Positions 33,039 to 42,165 are shown, numbered from the stretch's first letter. The stretch: DNA of 43,236 nucleotides from Nitrospirales bacterium (GCA_020027535.1 JAHRAK010000017.1:1-43236), one strand, 5' to 3'. A program made the numbers and translations. The notes: a model not told the origin generated them from the letters alone.

Positions 33039-33542
33039 ATGGATTGTATTTTATTCCGACATGGCATTGCCGCTGATTGGCGAGATTGGCAAAAGGAAGA
33101 TCACTCGCGTCCCTTGACCGAGGAGGGCGTCGAGAAAACGCGAAAAGCCGTGCAAGGCCTTATTCGGCTCGGCGTCACCCCCACTCACCTCCTCTGCAGC
33201 CCCTACCTCCGGACCCGACAAACCGCGGATATTGTCAAAGAAACACTGCAGTTTCCCGGGAAAACCCAACCGTGCGCCGAACTGCGGCCGGACGCATCTC
33301 CGGAAGATGTTTTCGACGTACTGATCGCGTTTTCCGAGGATGACTGCGTGCTCTGCGTCGGCCATGAACCGCTTTTGGGTCATACCGCCGGAGCCATATT
33401 GTTGGGCCAACCCGCTTCAGGCTTGTCGTTCAAAAAAGCCGGCGCGTGCTGTATCCGGTTCCACGGAAAGCCCCGACACGGAAACGGCGTGTTACTATGG
33501 TGGCTGGAACCGGCTCAACTCAGGAAACTGGCCAAAAGTTAA
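33039..33542 (+). CDS. sixA: SixA-type phosphohistidine phosphatase
   Basis: 167 residues, histidine phosphatase superfamily. The catalytic RHG is at residues 8-10 (ILFRHGIAADW), followed by DHSRPLTEEGVEKTRKAVQG, SPYLRTRQTADIVKE and the second catalytic His in VLCVGHEPLLGHTAG. SixA in E. coli takes phosphate off His in phosphorelay or nitrogen-PTS proteins. Homologues sit beside CHAD and polyphosphate genes in several phyla, as here. The stop lies beside a REP element. Confidence 0.9.
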   Translation: MDCILFRHGIAADWRDWQKEDHSRPLTEEGVEKTRKAVQGLIRLGVTPTHLLCSPYLRTRQTADIVKETLQFPGKTQPCAELRPDASPEDVFDVLIAFSEDDCVLCVGHEPLLGHTAGAILLGQPASGLSFKKAGACCIRFHGKPRHGNGVLLWWLEPAQLRKLAKS

Positions 33543-33558
33543 CCGTCACGTCGGCAAT

Positions 33559-33611
33559 GTCGGGGTACGCTCCGCCTGTCCTGAGCGTAGTCGAAGGGCT
33601 AACCCGACCTA
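33559..33611. repeat. REP-like palindrome carrying a second repeat
   Basis: GTCGGGGTACGCTCCG and AGGGCTAACCCGACC flank the unit CCTGTCCTGAGCGTAGTCGA. The same composite occurs at 36112-36165. Confidence 0.7.
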
Positions 33612-33613
33612 CT

Positions 33614-35179
33614 TCATTCGGCGGCGTTTGTCGAAAACCGCGGTTCCACCTGAACGGTGAAGGTGACTTCTCGTCCGAAGACTTTCTGAAACAGGTCCAC
33701 TCGTGATTGCGCGGTCCAGATTTCCAACTCCGAGTCGGCCATTGCCTTCAACTCGACATTCACTTTTTTCCCAAGCGTGACGTGAATGTCCTGGATAATG
33801 GAAAAGTGACTGCGATCCAACCCATCCGCAATGCGCAACATCGCACTGAGCGTCTCCAGGACCCTTCGCCTGGCGGGAGAAAGGACTTGATACGGCAGAT
33901 GCTCTATTCCGGGTAACGCCCGGCGATGATAGCGGGCGACGTTGGCGATCATCTCGATTTCTTCGACCGTAAATCCGGCCAGGTCGCTGTTCGTAATGAG
34001 ATAATAGCTGTGCTTATGGTGTTGGCGCGGGTTGATGGCGTATCCCACGTCATGGAGCAACGCGGCATATTCCAGCCATTCGCGCTCCTGATCATCCATG
34101 CCATGGAGGGGGTGCGTTTGGTCGAACAGCGACGTGGCCAACGTCGCCACGTGATGCGAATGCGTCTCGGGGTAATGACAGCGTCTGGCCAAGGCCACGA
34201 CGTTCCGCAAGCGAATATTCGGAATTTCCTGTTCGATCAGTAAGCCTTCCTGGTTCTTTTGGATAAAATCGTAGACCAACCCTTCACGCATGGCTCTGTC
34301 GCTGATCGTGACTTCCTTATGCCCGATGGCCTCGAGACACTGGCGAATCACCGACGTCGCCGCCAGCAGCGTATCCACCCGACGCGGGTCCAAACCCGGG
34401 ATGCCGAGCCGCGTGTCCACGTCGCTGGTCGCGAGCCGTTGCTCCACGGCACGAATTTCTTTCAGGGTAATGGTCGAGAGATTGATCTGGGGGATGGGAC
34501 TGCCGGTCCGTTCCAAATAGATGATTTCCGCCAGGTTCGCGGCCATGCCGGAAGAGATCACGATTCGATCAAACTCCGGTTGACGAAATCTCTCCAAGGC
34601 TGCGCGAATTTCCTTCTCGATGACTTCGTGCATGGCACGCAGTTTGGCTTTCGCGGGCGGCGCCTTGGTCAAAAACAGATCTTTCAGGCGAATGGCCCCG
34701 AGCTTGAGACTGACGGCGTGCAACAGGCGTTCCCGATTCCCCACGATGAGTTCGACCGATCCCCCGCCCACGTCGACCAGGAGCGTTGGACGATCGGTTA
34801 AATCCATGCTTTGGCGAACACCAAAATAAATGAGGCGCGCTTCCTCCTGCCCCGTCACGACTTTGACCCGCACGCCCGTGTTTTTGGACACCTCTTCGAT
34901 AAATTGGCCGCTGTTGCGCGCTTCACGAACCGCGCTGGTCGCCGCCATCAGGATGCGATCAAATCCTTTGTTCCGTGCCAGGGTCGTCAGGTGTTTCAGG
35001 ACTTCAACCCCTCGCTCCCGTGACTCGGCCGACAAACGTCGATGGCGAAACGTCCCATCGCCCAGACGGGTCATGTCCTTGAACCGGTCAAGAATCTTAT
35101 ACGAGCCATCCGGCTCGGCTTCCGCCAACACCATGTGGATCGAATTGGTCCCAATGTCTATCACGGCGATCTTCGACAT
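33614..35179 (-). CDS. ppx: Exopolyphosphatase / guanosine pentaphosphatase (Ppx/GppA) with HD domain
   Basis: 521 residues. ASKHA fold: IAVIDIGTNSIHMVLAEAE at the first phosphate loop, DMTRLGDGTFRHRRLS, the catalytic Glu region ATSAVREARN, and LLVDVGGGSVELIVGN at the second loop. From about residue 310 an HD-type domain begins: HSHHVATLATSLFDQTHPLH, LEYAALLHDVGYAINPRQHH and a HKHSYYLI continuation. Removes terminal phosphates from polyphosphate or pppGpp; sequence does not tell which is preferred. AAGGTGA stands before the ATG. Opposite strand to ppk1, 3 kb away. Confidence 0.93.
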   Translation of the reverse strand: MSKIAVIDIGTNSIHMVLAEAEPDGSYKILDRFKDMTRLGDGTFRHRRLSAESRERGVEVLKHLTTLARNKGFDRILMAATSAVREARNSGQFIEEVSKNTGVRVKVVTGQEEARLIYFGVRQSMDLTDRPTLLVDVGGGSVELIVGNRERLLHAVSLKLGAIRLKDLFLTKAPPAKAKLRAMHEVIEKEIRAALERFRQPEFDRIVISSGMAANLAEIIYLERTGSPIPQINLSTITLKEIRAVEQRLATSDVDTRLGIPGLDPRRVDTLLAATSVIRQCLEAIGHKEVTISDRAMREGLVYDFIQKNQEGLLIEQEIPNIRLRNVVALARRCHYPETHSHHVATLATSLFDQTHPLHGMDDQEREWLEYAALLHDVGYAINPRQHHKHSYYLITNSDLAGFTVEEIEMIANVARYHRRALPGIEHLPYQVLSPARRRVLETLSAMLRIADGLDRSHFSIIQDIHVTLGKKVNVELKAMADSELEIWTAQSRVDLFQKVFGREVTFTVQVEPRFSTNAAE

Positions 35180-35230
35180 CGCGTCACCTTCCGTTACACT
35201 TCATTTCGCTCCCTCATATCCCGACTGCCC

Positions 35231-35270
35231 TCCCCCGCACCCCAGCCCACTCCCGCCAGGGGAGAGGGAA
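35231..35270. repeat. CCCTCACCC-type palindromic repeat
   Basis: CCCCGCACCCCAGCCCACTC and GGGGAGAGGG around CCGCCA, between the inositol-phosphatase-like gene and ppx. Confidence 0.6.
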
Positions 35271-35289
35271 CAAGGCTTTTCAACATGCG

Positions 35290-36075
35290 CTAGAAGTGCA
35301 GTAATGACACCAATCGTTCGACCAGTTTGGGCGCTCCGAACAGGGCATCGATTTTATTCTCTACACGAGACGGACGAGTGACGACCGTCCCGCCTGCCTC
35401 TTCAACCAGGACTTGAGTGGCCATGGCGTCCCATGGATTGAGTGCCGGATCGACCATGGCGCCGACTGATCCCTTGATCACCAGCGTATGGCCGAAACAA
35501 TCGGTATAGCCCCGAAGATACGGACACACGCCGGCCAGTTGCCTGAACATTTCTTCGCAGCCCGCACTCGCGAATTGGGCAATATCTCCCGTGGCAATGA
35601 TGCTGGTCTCGAGTTCCGCTTCCCGGGAAACCGACACGGCCGTCCCGTTACAGACACACCCCAACCCTTGAGCCGCACTGTACGTCAGGTTCAGCATGGG
35701 CAAATGGATCACCCCGATGAGTACCTTGGCGGCTTCCCTATCCTCCAACGCCACGATTGTTCCGAACAAGGAGATCCGGTTCACGAAGGAACGCGTGCCG
35801 TCGATGGGATCAATCAACCAGCGATAGCGAGTCTTGCTCCCTTTCTCTCCAAACTCTTCTCCCAGCACGTCAAAGCCCGCGGCAACCGGATCGTCCTGTA
35901 ACACGTTCCGGATCGCGGTTTCCGCCTCGCGGTCCGCAATGCTCACCGGAGAGCCATCGCCTTTGTGTTCAACGCTGAGTGCAAGATCTGAAAAATAGTC
36001 GAGAAGCAGCCCGGCCGGCGTTTGTGCCGCACGGACTGCAAGGGCCAGCAGGTATTCTAGTTTAGTGGCATCCAT
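35290..36075 (-). CDS. Inositol-monophosphatase family phosphatase
   Basis: 261 residues. The metal sites are complete: LGEEFGEKG (Glu73/Glu74), WLIDPIDGTRSFVN (Asp89, Asp92) and WDAMATQVLVEEAGG (Asp216). GTRSFVNRISLFGTIVALED resembles HisN-type histidinol phosphatases more than SuhB, and CysQ is another relative; substrate cannot be fixed by eye. No his operon nearby. It runs in the same direction as ppx with 110 bases and one repeat between. Confidence 0.9.
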   Translation of the reverse strand: MDATKLEYLLALAVRAAQTPAGLLLDYFSDLALSVEHKGDGSPVSIADREAETAIRNVLQDDPVAAGFDVLGEEFGEKGSKTRYRWLIDPIDGTRSFVNRISLFGTIVALEDREAAKVLIGVIHLPMLNLTYSAAQGLGCVCNGTAVSVSREAELETSIIATGDIAQFASAGCEEMFRQLAGVCPYLRGYTDCFGHTLVIKGSVGAMVDPALNPWDAMATQVLVEEAGGTVVTRPSRVENKIDALFGAPKLVERLVSLLHF

Positions 36076-36111
36076 GAAAGGCTCTCGTTCCTCATTATGA
36101 ACCGGCCGACT

Positions 36112-36165
36112 GTCGGGTTACGCTTCGCCTGTCCTGAGCGTAGTCGAAGGGCTAACCCGACCTGC
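36112..36165. repeat. REP-like palindrome carrying a second repeat
   Basis: GTCGGGTTACGCTTCG and AGGGCTAACCCGACC around CCTGTCCTGAGCGTAGTCGA; nearly identical to 33559-33611. Confidence 0.75.
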
Positions 36166-36180
36166 CCGACTTTCTCCTTC

Positions 36181-36243
36181 TGTCATCCCCGGCTTGATCG
36201 GGGATCCAGGGTCTTTGCTTTTTCCTTCGTCCGTGAAGACGCG
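36181..36243. repeat. TGTCATCCC element, left half only
   Basis: TGTCATCCCCGGCTTGATCG and GGGATCCAGGGTCTTTGC, with no GGGAATGACA end after it. Confidence 0.6.
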
Positions 36244-36401
36244 GGACGGCTGGGGAGAGGGTTCTATTTTGCGCCTCACCCGCCAATCCGTCAAAAATGT
36301 CTCATTATCCATATACCTGGAAAAGACGATTTCGGCCTGAAGCGCAACGACTCCTCAAGGAACTTCACGTTCCCGAGTAAGTCCCTGCCCGTACTTTCTC
36401 T

Positions 36402-36430
36402 TTGTCTTCCATCGACCATCATGCTAATCT
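36402..36430 (+). promoter_or_regulatory. Possible sigma-70 promoter of the CYTH-CHAD gene
   Basis: TTGTCT (36402-36407), 17 bases, TAATCT (36425-36430); leader of about 15 bases to the ATG at 36452. Confidence 0.4.
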
Positions 36431-36451
36431 GTTTATTTACACCCTCGCTAA

Positions 36452-37912
36452 ATGTTTCACGATATGGACTGCGTTCTACGCCAAACGCTGGAGCGGGAAG
36501 TCACGCTCAAGACGGGCCTCCCGTTTCGCCTGCCCTATTTTCCCGGTGAGGCGCTTCCGCTTCGCCTGTTTACCTCCACCTACTTCGATACCGTTGATTT
36601 CAGACTGGCACGGCTGGGGGTGACGCTCCGTCGCAAGACTGAACAGAAACGCGTCTTGTGGCAATTGAAACTCCCGAGACAGACCGCCCGCTTGGAAATG
36701 GAGATGGCGTCCGGTCGCTCGACCCCGCCGGCGCCGTTGGAAGATCTCCTGTTTGGCCTGTTACGACGTGAACCGTTGACGGCCATTGCGAAACTTCAGA
36801 CGCGTCGTGCCGGCATCAGGGTTCAACCGCATGACAAACCCGTCGCCGACGTGGTCATCGACCGCGTCAGGGTTCTCAACGCCCGTCGAGTGGTCGGGCA
36901 TCTGAGCGAGATCGAGGTGGAACTGCGCTCAGGCAAGGAAAAGGAACTTACCGCGATCGTGAAGGCCCTTCGTGAAGCAGGAGCGTACGATGGAGATTCC
37001 CGCCCGAAAATCTTTCAAGCCTTGAACCTGAATGTGTCGGATCGCTGTCTTCCCGAATCAGCGCCCTTCTCGGAACGCCTCAAGACCATCCTGCAAAAAC
37101 AACTCCGGGATATCCTGCTCCACGACCCCGGAACGCGATTCGGCCAAGACCCGGAAGAACTCCACCAGATGCGCGTCAGGATCAGAAGGTTTCGAGCACT
37201 CCTGCGGGCGTCGAGAGTCTTACTGGAGCCGCAATGGTATGCGTCCCTGCAAGAGGAACTCAGATGGCTGGGGGCTATGCTTGGAACCGTTCGGGACCAG
37301 GACGTCCTGCTGTACCGGCTGTACACCGAAGCCCGCGTCCTTCCCACGGCCGAACGGAAAATTTTCGAACGCTTGCTGGCCACCTTTGAAACCCATCGGT
37401 CCCAAGCCCGCCGTGAGCTACTCGACGCCCTTCGTAGCGATCGCTATCTTGATCTTTTAGGTCGCCTCGAACGGGCCGCCCAAACTCCGGCTTTGCGCGA
37501 CGCGCCAGAAAACTCCCTGATGCACCTGGCTGCGCAGGAATTCAAAGAATTGATCAAAGCCGGCAAGAATGGGGCTGCCGACCCCTCGGACCACGAACTG
37601 CATCAACTGAGAATTCAGACCAAACGGACGCGATATGCCGCCGAACTCGCTCTCGAAACCATGGGGAAATCCGCCATCCGGTTCGTCCGCCAAACCAAAA
37701 GAAACCAGGACATCCTGGGTGACCACCAGGACGCCGTCGTCATGGAGGAACGACTCCGGCAATTGCTCCACACGACCCGCGGTGTGAAAACCGCATTCGC
37801 CATCGGACAGATCGTCGAGAGACTGCGGGCTCGCCGGCGCCGGACGAAAGCAATTTTCCCACGAGAATGGGCGAAACTCAAAAAGCGTGGTCGCGAGGTC
37901 TTTGCCCTATGA
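36452..37912 (+). CDS. CYTH and CHAD domain protein
   Basis: 486 residues. Residues 1-200 form a CYTH (triphosphate tunnel) domain: LEREVTLKTG holds the acidic and Lys residues of the tunnel opening, followed by LRLFTSTYFDTVDFRLARLG and VTLRRKTEQKRVLWQLKLPR and HLSEIEVELRSGK. Residues 208-480 are a CHAD domain, a helical bundle with two conserved His/Arg helices, ELHQMRVRIRRFRALLRASR and ELHQLRIQTKRTRYAAELAL. CHAD binds polyphosphate and such proteins are found on polyphosphate granules. The ORF ends 260 bases before ppk1 on the same strand. No ribosome site is evident; ATG 36464 is an alternative start. Confidence 0.93.
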   Translation: MFHDMDCVLRQTLEREVTLKTGLPFRLPYFPGEALPLRLFTSTYFDTVDFRLARLGVTLRRKTEQKRVLWQLKLPRQTARLEMEMASGRSTPPAPLEDLLFGLLRREPLTAIAKLQTRRAGIRVQPHDKPVADVVIDRVRVLNARRVVGHLSEIEVELRSGKEKELTAIVKALREAGAYDGDSRPKIFQALNLNVSDRCLPESAPFSERLKTILQKQLRDILLHDPGTRFGQDPEELHQMRVRIRRFRALLRASRVLLEPQWYASLQEELRWLGAMLGTVRDQDVLLYRLYTEARVLPTAERKIFERLLATFETHRSQARRELLDALRSDRYLDLLGRLERAAQTPALRDAPENSLMHLAAQEFKELIKAGKNGAADPSDHELHQLRIQTKRTRYAAELALETMGKSAIRFVRQTKRNQDILGDHQDAVVMEERLRQLLHTTRGVKTAFAIGQIVERLRARRRRTKAIFPREWAKLKKRGREVFAL

Positions 37913-37928
37913 CGTTACTGAATTTACC

Positions 37929-37957
37929 GTCGGGTTACGCTACGCGAACCCGACCTG
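37929..37957. repeat. REP-like palindrome
   Basis: GTCGGGTTACGCTACGCGAA then CCCGACCTG. Confidence 0.7.
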
Positions 37958-37963
37958 CCCCAC

Positions 37964-38090
37964 TGTCATCCCCGACGCTTGTCCCCGGCTTGATCGGGGA
38001 TCCAGGCAATCTACGGGGATCCAGGGTTTTTGCTTTTTCTTCGGTTGGCAAAGAGAACGACCCTGGATTCCCGCGTGCGCGGGAATGACA
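37964..38090. repeat. TGTCATCCC...GGGAATGACA element, complete copy
   Basis: Left end TGTCATCCCCGACG, an internal repeat of GGGGATCCAGG, T-rich middle, and right end TGGATTCCCGCGTGCGCGGG then AATGACA. 127 bases, inserted between the CYTH-CHAD gene and ppk1. Confidence 0.7.
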
Positions 38091-38174
38091 GAAGGAGCCA
38101 GTAAAAATGGTCTACGCATGAATGAACACGGACACGCCAGGCGCACATGGCGCGATGACACCGAGGGAACAACC

Positions 38175-40325
38175 ATGGCTATCGGTTCCGCTGAGACCAA
38201 CGCCCCGTCCGATTCTTTGACGCCGGACCTTGACGATCCCAAGCTGTATTTGAATCGTGAGCTCAGTTGGCTCCAATTCAACGCCCGTGTGCTCGAGGAA
38301 GCGGAAGATCACGGCAACCCGCTGTTGGAACGGGTGAAGTTTCTGTCGATCTTTTCGAGCAACCTGGATGAATTTTTCATGATTCGGATCTCGGGGTTGA
38401 GGGAACAACTGTCCGGCGGAGTGCGCGAAGGCCCTCCGGACGGCATGACCACCTCGGAACAATTGGCGGCCGTCCGGCAGGAGGTCCTCTGTCAACTGGC
38501 CCGTTTTTCCGACTGCTGGCAGAATGATGTTCTGCCGAAGCTCAACGCCCAGAACGTGTACGTGCTTCGCTACCACCAACTGCAACCGAAACAACAACAC
38601 TTGCTCCGCGGGTATTTTTCCAAAGAAATCTTTCCGGCGCTTACCCCCTTGGCCTTCGACCCTTCCCATCCGTTCCCCCATATTTCCAACTTGAGTTTGA
38701 ATCTAGCCGTCGTGGGGCAGGATCCCGAGCGGGGAGAATGTTTCGCCCGCGTCAAAATTCCCAATATTTTCCCGCGTCTCGTCCGTATCCCGAGCGAAGA
38801 CATGGTCAACGAGGCGAACCAATTCGGCTTGCCCGACTCGGCAGCCGACAACTTCGTCTGGATCGAAGACATCGTCGCCGCCAATCTCGACCTCCTGTTC
38901 CCGGGGATCACCATTCTCGCCGCCTACCTCTTTCGGGTGACGCGCGACGCCGATTTCGAAATCGAGGAAGACGAGGCGGACGACCTGTTGGCTTCGATTG
39001 AAGAACAAGTGGACAACCGTCACTTCGGTTCGGTGGTCCGGCTGGAAATCGACCAGACAACGCCCGATCATATCAGGGACATTCTGATCAGGAATCTTTC
39101 CTTGGCTCCTTACCAGGTCTACACGCAGGATCTTCCCCTTGGTTTGTCCAGCCTCATGGAGTTGACGCGCATCGATCGTTCGGATCTGAAATATCCGCCG
39201 TTCGTTCCGGAGATCCCGGATTCCCTCAATAAGAAGGAAAGCCTGTTTTCGGTCATCAGGCGTGGTGACGCCGTGCTGTACCATCCCTATGACAGTTTTA
39301 CCCCGGTCGTCGATTTCGTGCGCGAGGCGGCAAGCGATCCCAACGTGTTGGCCATCAAACAGACCCTCTATCGAGTGGGGACCAATTCCCCGATCGTCGA
39401 GGCGTTAATGGAAGCGAGAGTGAATGGGAAACAAGTCGCGGTGCTGCTTGAACTCAAAGCGCGATTCGATGAGGAAAACAACATCGAATGGGCCCGGAAA
39501 CTGGAGGATGAAGGCATCCACGTGGTCTATGGGGTCTTCGGGCTGAAAACGCACGTCAAGATGTGCCTGGTCATCCGGCGCGACGAGGACAGCATCCGGC
39601 GGTACGTCCACCTGGGCACGGGCAACTATAATCCGGTGACGAGCCGGATGTATACCGACCTGAGTTTCTTGACCTGCGACGCGGCCATGGGCGCGGACGT
39701 GGCCGATCTCTTCAACTCGTTAACCGGCTATTCCCGCAAGAATTCCTATGCCAAGCTGCTCGTGGCGCCCCAATTGATGCGGGAACAAATTCTGGAGAGG
39801 ATCGAGCGGGAGATTCAACGTCACAAGGAAAAGGGCGACGGGTACCTGGCATTCAAGATGAACGCCCTCGTGGACACACAATGCATTCAAGCGCTCTATC
39901 GGGCGTCACAAGCCGGCGTCACAATCGACCTTCAGGTTCGAGGGGTCTGCGGGCTTCGTCCGGGGATTCCCGGAATCAGTGAAACCATCACCGTGACCTC
40001 GGTCGTCGGACGATTCCTGGAACACGCACGGCTCTATTATTTTCGCAATGGCGGGCAGGAAGAACTGTTTCTCGGGAGCGCCGACCTCATGCCCCGTAAT
40101 CTGGACCGGCGCGTGGAACTCCTGTTCCCGATCGAGTCACCGCACCTCCGGAAAGTCCTGGTCGACGACCTGCTGCAAGTGGCGCTGCATGACACCGTCA
40201 AGGCCCGCCAATTGCTATCGAACGGGGACTATACCCGTCTCCAGCTCGTGCCCGAACACGCCCCCCTCAACTCCCAGGAATGGTGTCTGGACAATTGGAA
40301 AAGCCGCGGCACGGGCGCCTTGTAA
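38175..40325 (+). CDS. ppk1: Polyphosphate kinase 1
   Basis: 716 residues from the ATG at 38175 (GAGGGA seven bases before); an ATG at 38118 is also in frame but adds a non-conserved stretch. Polymerises the gamma-phosphate of ATP into polyphosphate. Seen: LYLNRELSWLQFNARVLEEA, FLSIFSSNLDEFFMIRISGL, FPHISNLSLNLAV, then the catalytic domain with LKARFDEENNIEWARKLED, His460 in LKTHVKMCLVIRR (autophosphorylated in the family), HLGTGNYNPVTSRMYTDLSF, His617 in LEHARLYYF and LFLGSADLMPRNLDRRVELL. All residues for catalysis are there. Confidence 0.96.
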   Translation: MAIGSAETNAPSDSLTPDLDDPKLYLNRELSWLQFNARVLEEAEDHGNPLLERVKFLSIFSSNLDEFFMIRISGLREQLSGGVREGPPDGMTTSEQLAAVRQEVLCQLARFSDCWQNDVLPKLNAQNVYVLRYHQLQPKQQHLLRGYFSKEIFPALTPLAFDPSHPFPHISNLSLNLAVVGQDPERGECFARVKIPNIFPRLVRIPSEDMVNEANQFGLPDSAADNFVWIEDIVAANLDLLFPGITILAAYLFRVTRDADFEIEEDEADDLLASIEEQVDNRHFGSVVRLEIDQTTPDHIRDILIRNLSLAPYQVYTQDLPLGLSSLMELTRIDRSDLKYPPFVPEIPDSLNKKESLFSVIRRGDAVLYHPYDSFTPVVDFVREAASDPNVLAIKQTLYRVGTNSPIVEALMEARVNGKQVAVLLELKARFDEENNIEWARKLEDEGIHVVYGVFGLKTHVKMCLVIRRDEDSIRRYVHLGTGNYNPVTSRMYTDLSFLTCDAAMGADVADLFNSLTGYSRKNSYAKLLVAPQLMREQILERIEREIQRHKEKGDGYLAFKMNALVDTQCIQALYRASQAGVTIDLQVRGVCGLRPGIPGISETITVTSVVGRFLEHARLYYFRNGGQEELFLGSADLMPRNLDRRVELLFPIESPHLRKVLVDDLLQVALHDTVKARQLLSNGDYTRLQLVPEHAPLNSQEWCLDNWKSRGTGAL

Positions 40326-40354
40326 CGTTCTCAGTCATCCCCGCCTTTCCTTCC

Positions 40355-40516
40355 TGTCATCCCCGACCAGATCGGGGATCCAGTGTCTTTGCTGTTTTCT
40401 GTGTCTCCTTCTGTCATCCTCGACATCTGTAATCGAGGATCCAGTGTCTTTCCTTTTTGCTTTCGTTTGGGAGGATACAAACTCAGGATTCCCGCTGAAA
40501 ATTTGCGGGAATGACA
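40355..40516. repeat. TGTCATCCC...GGGAATGACA element, composite
   Basis: Two left ends (TGTCATCCCCGACCAGATCG and TGTCATCCTCGACATCTG) precede one right end (GATTCCCGC ... GCGGGAATGACA), as if one copy was inserted in or duplicated beside another. Confidence 0.65.
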
Positions 40517-40540
40517 GAATGTGAAGAACCCCGTAGGAAT

Positions 40541-40564
40541 CCGGTTCGCGTAGCGTAACCTGAC
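40541..40564. repeat. REP-like palindrome, degenerate
   Basis: CCGGTTCGCGTAGCGTAACC then TGAC. Confidence 0.5.
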
Positions 40565-40595
40565 ATTCTTGCCGCGTTCGACGAAGACAGAAAAT

Positions 40596-40627
40596 GTCGG
40601 ATTACGCCTTCGGCTAATCCGACCTAC
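40596..40627. repeat. REP-like palindrome
   Basis: GTCGGATTACGCCTTCGGCT then AATCCGACCTAC; a perfect stem apart from the loop. Confidence 0.7.
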
Positions 40628-40670
40628 CCCCTCACCCCAGCCCTCTCCCTCAAGGGGCGAGGGAGTTAGA
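40628..40670. repeat. CCCTCACCC-type palindromic repeat
   Basis: CCCCTCACCCCAGCCCTCTC then CCTCAAGGGGCGAGGGAG. Confidence 0.65.
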
Positions 40671-40681
40671 GAGGGAGTCGC

Positions 40682-41350
40682 TCAGGCCTCTTGCGGGGGG
40701 ATGGTGTGGCGGATGATTTTTCCTTCCACCATGTATACCACCAGTTCCGCGACGTTCGTCGCGTGGTCGGCAAGCCGTTCAATGTACTTGGCAATAAAGG
40801 AGAGCCGAATGGCCCGGCTGATCGTCTTGGGATTTTCGATCATGAAGGACAGGAGTTCCCGGAACAGTTGTTCCGTCAGATTATCCACGAAATTATCATC
40901 ATGAATGACTTTCCGGGCCAACGCCGAATCCATTTTGACAAACGCGTCCAACGATTCTTTGACCATGATGCGGGCGCGCTCGGCCATGTGAGGAATGTCG
41001 ATATAGGGTTTCAGTTGGGGCTCTTCGTTGAGTTCGAGCGCTCGCTCGCAGATGTTTTCCGCCAAATCGCTCATCCGCTCCAATTCAGTGGAAATTTTCA
41101 TGGCGGTGGTCACAAAGCGTAGATCCCTGGCAACGGGCTGATACCGGACTAACGCATCGAGCGCCATTTCGTCGATTTCCACGTCAAACGTATTCACCTT
41201 GTGATCGTTCTCGATGACCCGCTGCGCCAGGGCTTCATCGCGTTCGACCAACGCGGTCAGGGCATTTCTGATCTGTTCCTCGACCAGGGAGCCCATCATG
41301 AGAATCTTGCTTTTCATCCTGTCAAATTCTTCTTCGAAGTGACGTTCCAT
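40682..41350 (-). CDS. phoU: Phosphate signalling protein PhoU
   Basis: 222 residues, two three-helix bundles. Seen: FEEEFDRMKSKILMMGSLVE, the acidic metal motif region EIDEMALDALVRYQPVARDL with RFVTTAMKISTELERMSDLA, and the second repeat DNFVDNLTEQLFRELLSFM with SFIAKYIERLADHATNVAE. PhoU couples the Pst transporter to the PhoR kinase and represses the Pho regulon when phosphate is high. AAGGGG lies before the ATG; 32 bases after pstB, same message. Confidence 0.95.
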   Translation of the reverse strand: MERHFEEEFDRMKSKILMMGSLVEEQIRNALTALVERDEALAQRVIENDHKVNTFDVEIDEMALDALVRYQPVARDLRFVTTAMKISTELERMSDLAENICERALELNEEPQLKPYIDIPHMAERARIMVKESLDAFVKMDSALARKVIHDDNFVDNLTEQLFRELLSFMIENPKTISRAIRLSFIAKYIERLADHATNVAELVVYMVEGKIIRHTIPPQEA

Positions 41351-41382
41351 GTCTTCTCATTTCCCCTTAAAAACGAGTCACA

Positions 41383-42165
41383 TCAACCAAACCTTCCGGT
41401 GACGTAATCTTCGGTCCGGCTGTCCGATGGATTGGTAAAGATGGTTTTGGTATCGGCGTATTCAATCAATTCCCCCATGAGAAAAAAGCCCGTCAGGTCG
41501 GAGATGCGCGCGGCCTGTTGCATGTTATGCGTGACAATCACCACGGTGAGTTGCTCTTTCAGGGAATGCAACAACTCTTCGATCTTGGCGGTCGAAATGG
41601 GATCAAGCGCGGAACAGGGCTCATCCATCAGCAGGACCTCGGGGTTGACGGCTAACGCGCGCGCAATACACAAGCGTTGTTGCTGTCCGCCGGACAGGCC
41701 GAGCGCGCTGTGATGCAAGCGATCCTTGACTTCCTCCCAGAGGCCCGCGCCCTGCAGGCTCTTTTCGACAATGCCGTCGAGCACGGAACGACGCCGCACG
41801 CCCTGAAGCTGCGGCCCATAGACCACGTTTTGGTAAATCGACTTGGGAAACGGATTCACTTTCTGGAAGACCATGCCGACCTTGGTCCGCAGGTCGGTCA
41901 CGTCCACTGAGGGATCGTAGATGTCTTTCCCGTCAAGACAAATCCTGCCGATGACCCGAGCCCCTTCAACCAGATCGTTTAACCGGTTGAAACACCGTAA
42001 CAACGTCGATTTCCCACAACCGGACGGGCCGATAAAGGCCGTGACGTGATGCGTCGGGACGGTCAGGGAGACTTTGAACAACGCCTGCTTCTCGCCGTAA
42101 AAGAAGTCGGTATCCTCGACCGTGAGCTTGTGTTCGTTGTCTTGAGAACGTTCAGAAGAAGCCAT
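41383..42165 (-). CDS. pstB: Phosphate ABC transporter ATP-binding protein
   Basis: About 260 residues from the ATG at 42165; a TTG at 42228 and an ATG at 42186 are alternatives, with no strong ribosome site for any. Powers phosphate import by the Pst complex. Seen: [20 protein letters not shown], Walker [21 protein letters not shown], the Q-loop [19 protein letters not shown], signature [20 protein letters not shown], Walker [21 protein letters not shown] and switch His in [15 protein letters not shown]. Very typical PstB. Confidence 0.96.
   Translation of the reverse strand: MASSERSQDNEHKLTVEDTDFFYGEKQALFKVSLTVPTHHVTAFIGPSGCGKSTLLRCFNRLNDLVEGARVIGRICLDGKDIYDPSVDVTDLRTKVGMVFQKVNPFPKSIYQNVVYGPQLQGVRRRSVLDGIVEKSLQGAGLWEEVKDRLHHSALGLSGGQQQRLCIARALAVNPEVLLMDEPCSALDPISTAKIEELLHSLKEQLTVVIVTHNMQQAARISDLTGFFLMGELIEYADTKTIFTNPSDSRTEDYVTGRFG

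Larger units (their letters stand above)
36076..36451. other. 376-base gap: two repeats and a promoter
   Basis: Holds the composite REP (36112-36165), a half element of the TGTCATCCC family (36181-36243) and the putative CYTH-CHAD promoter (36402-36430). No gene seen. Confidence 0.6.
40326..40681. other. 356-base convergent gap filled with repeats
   Basis: Between ppk1 and phoU, which converge. Four repeats follow each other: a composite TGTCATCCC element, two REP-like palindromes and a CCCTCACCC unit. No gene seen; stems here could terminate transcription both ways. Confidence 0.65.

Noticed and set aside
36097-36549. 150-codon open frame upstream of the CYTH-CHAD gene
   Set aside because: Mostly translated repeat DNA; overlaps the start of the well-supported CYTH-CHAD gene in another frame.
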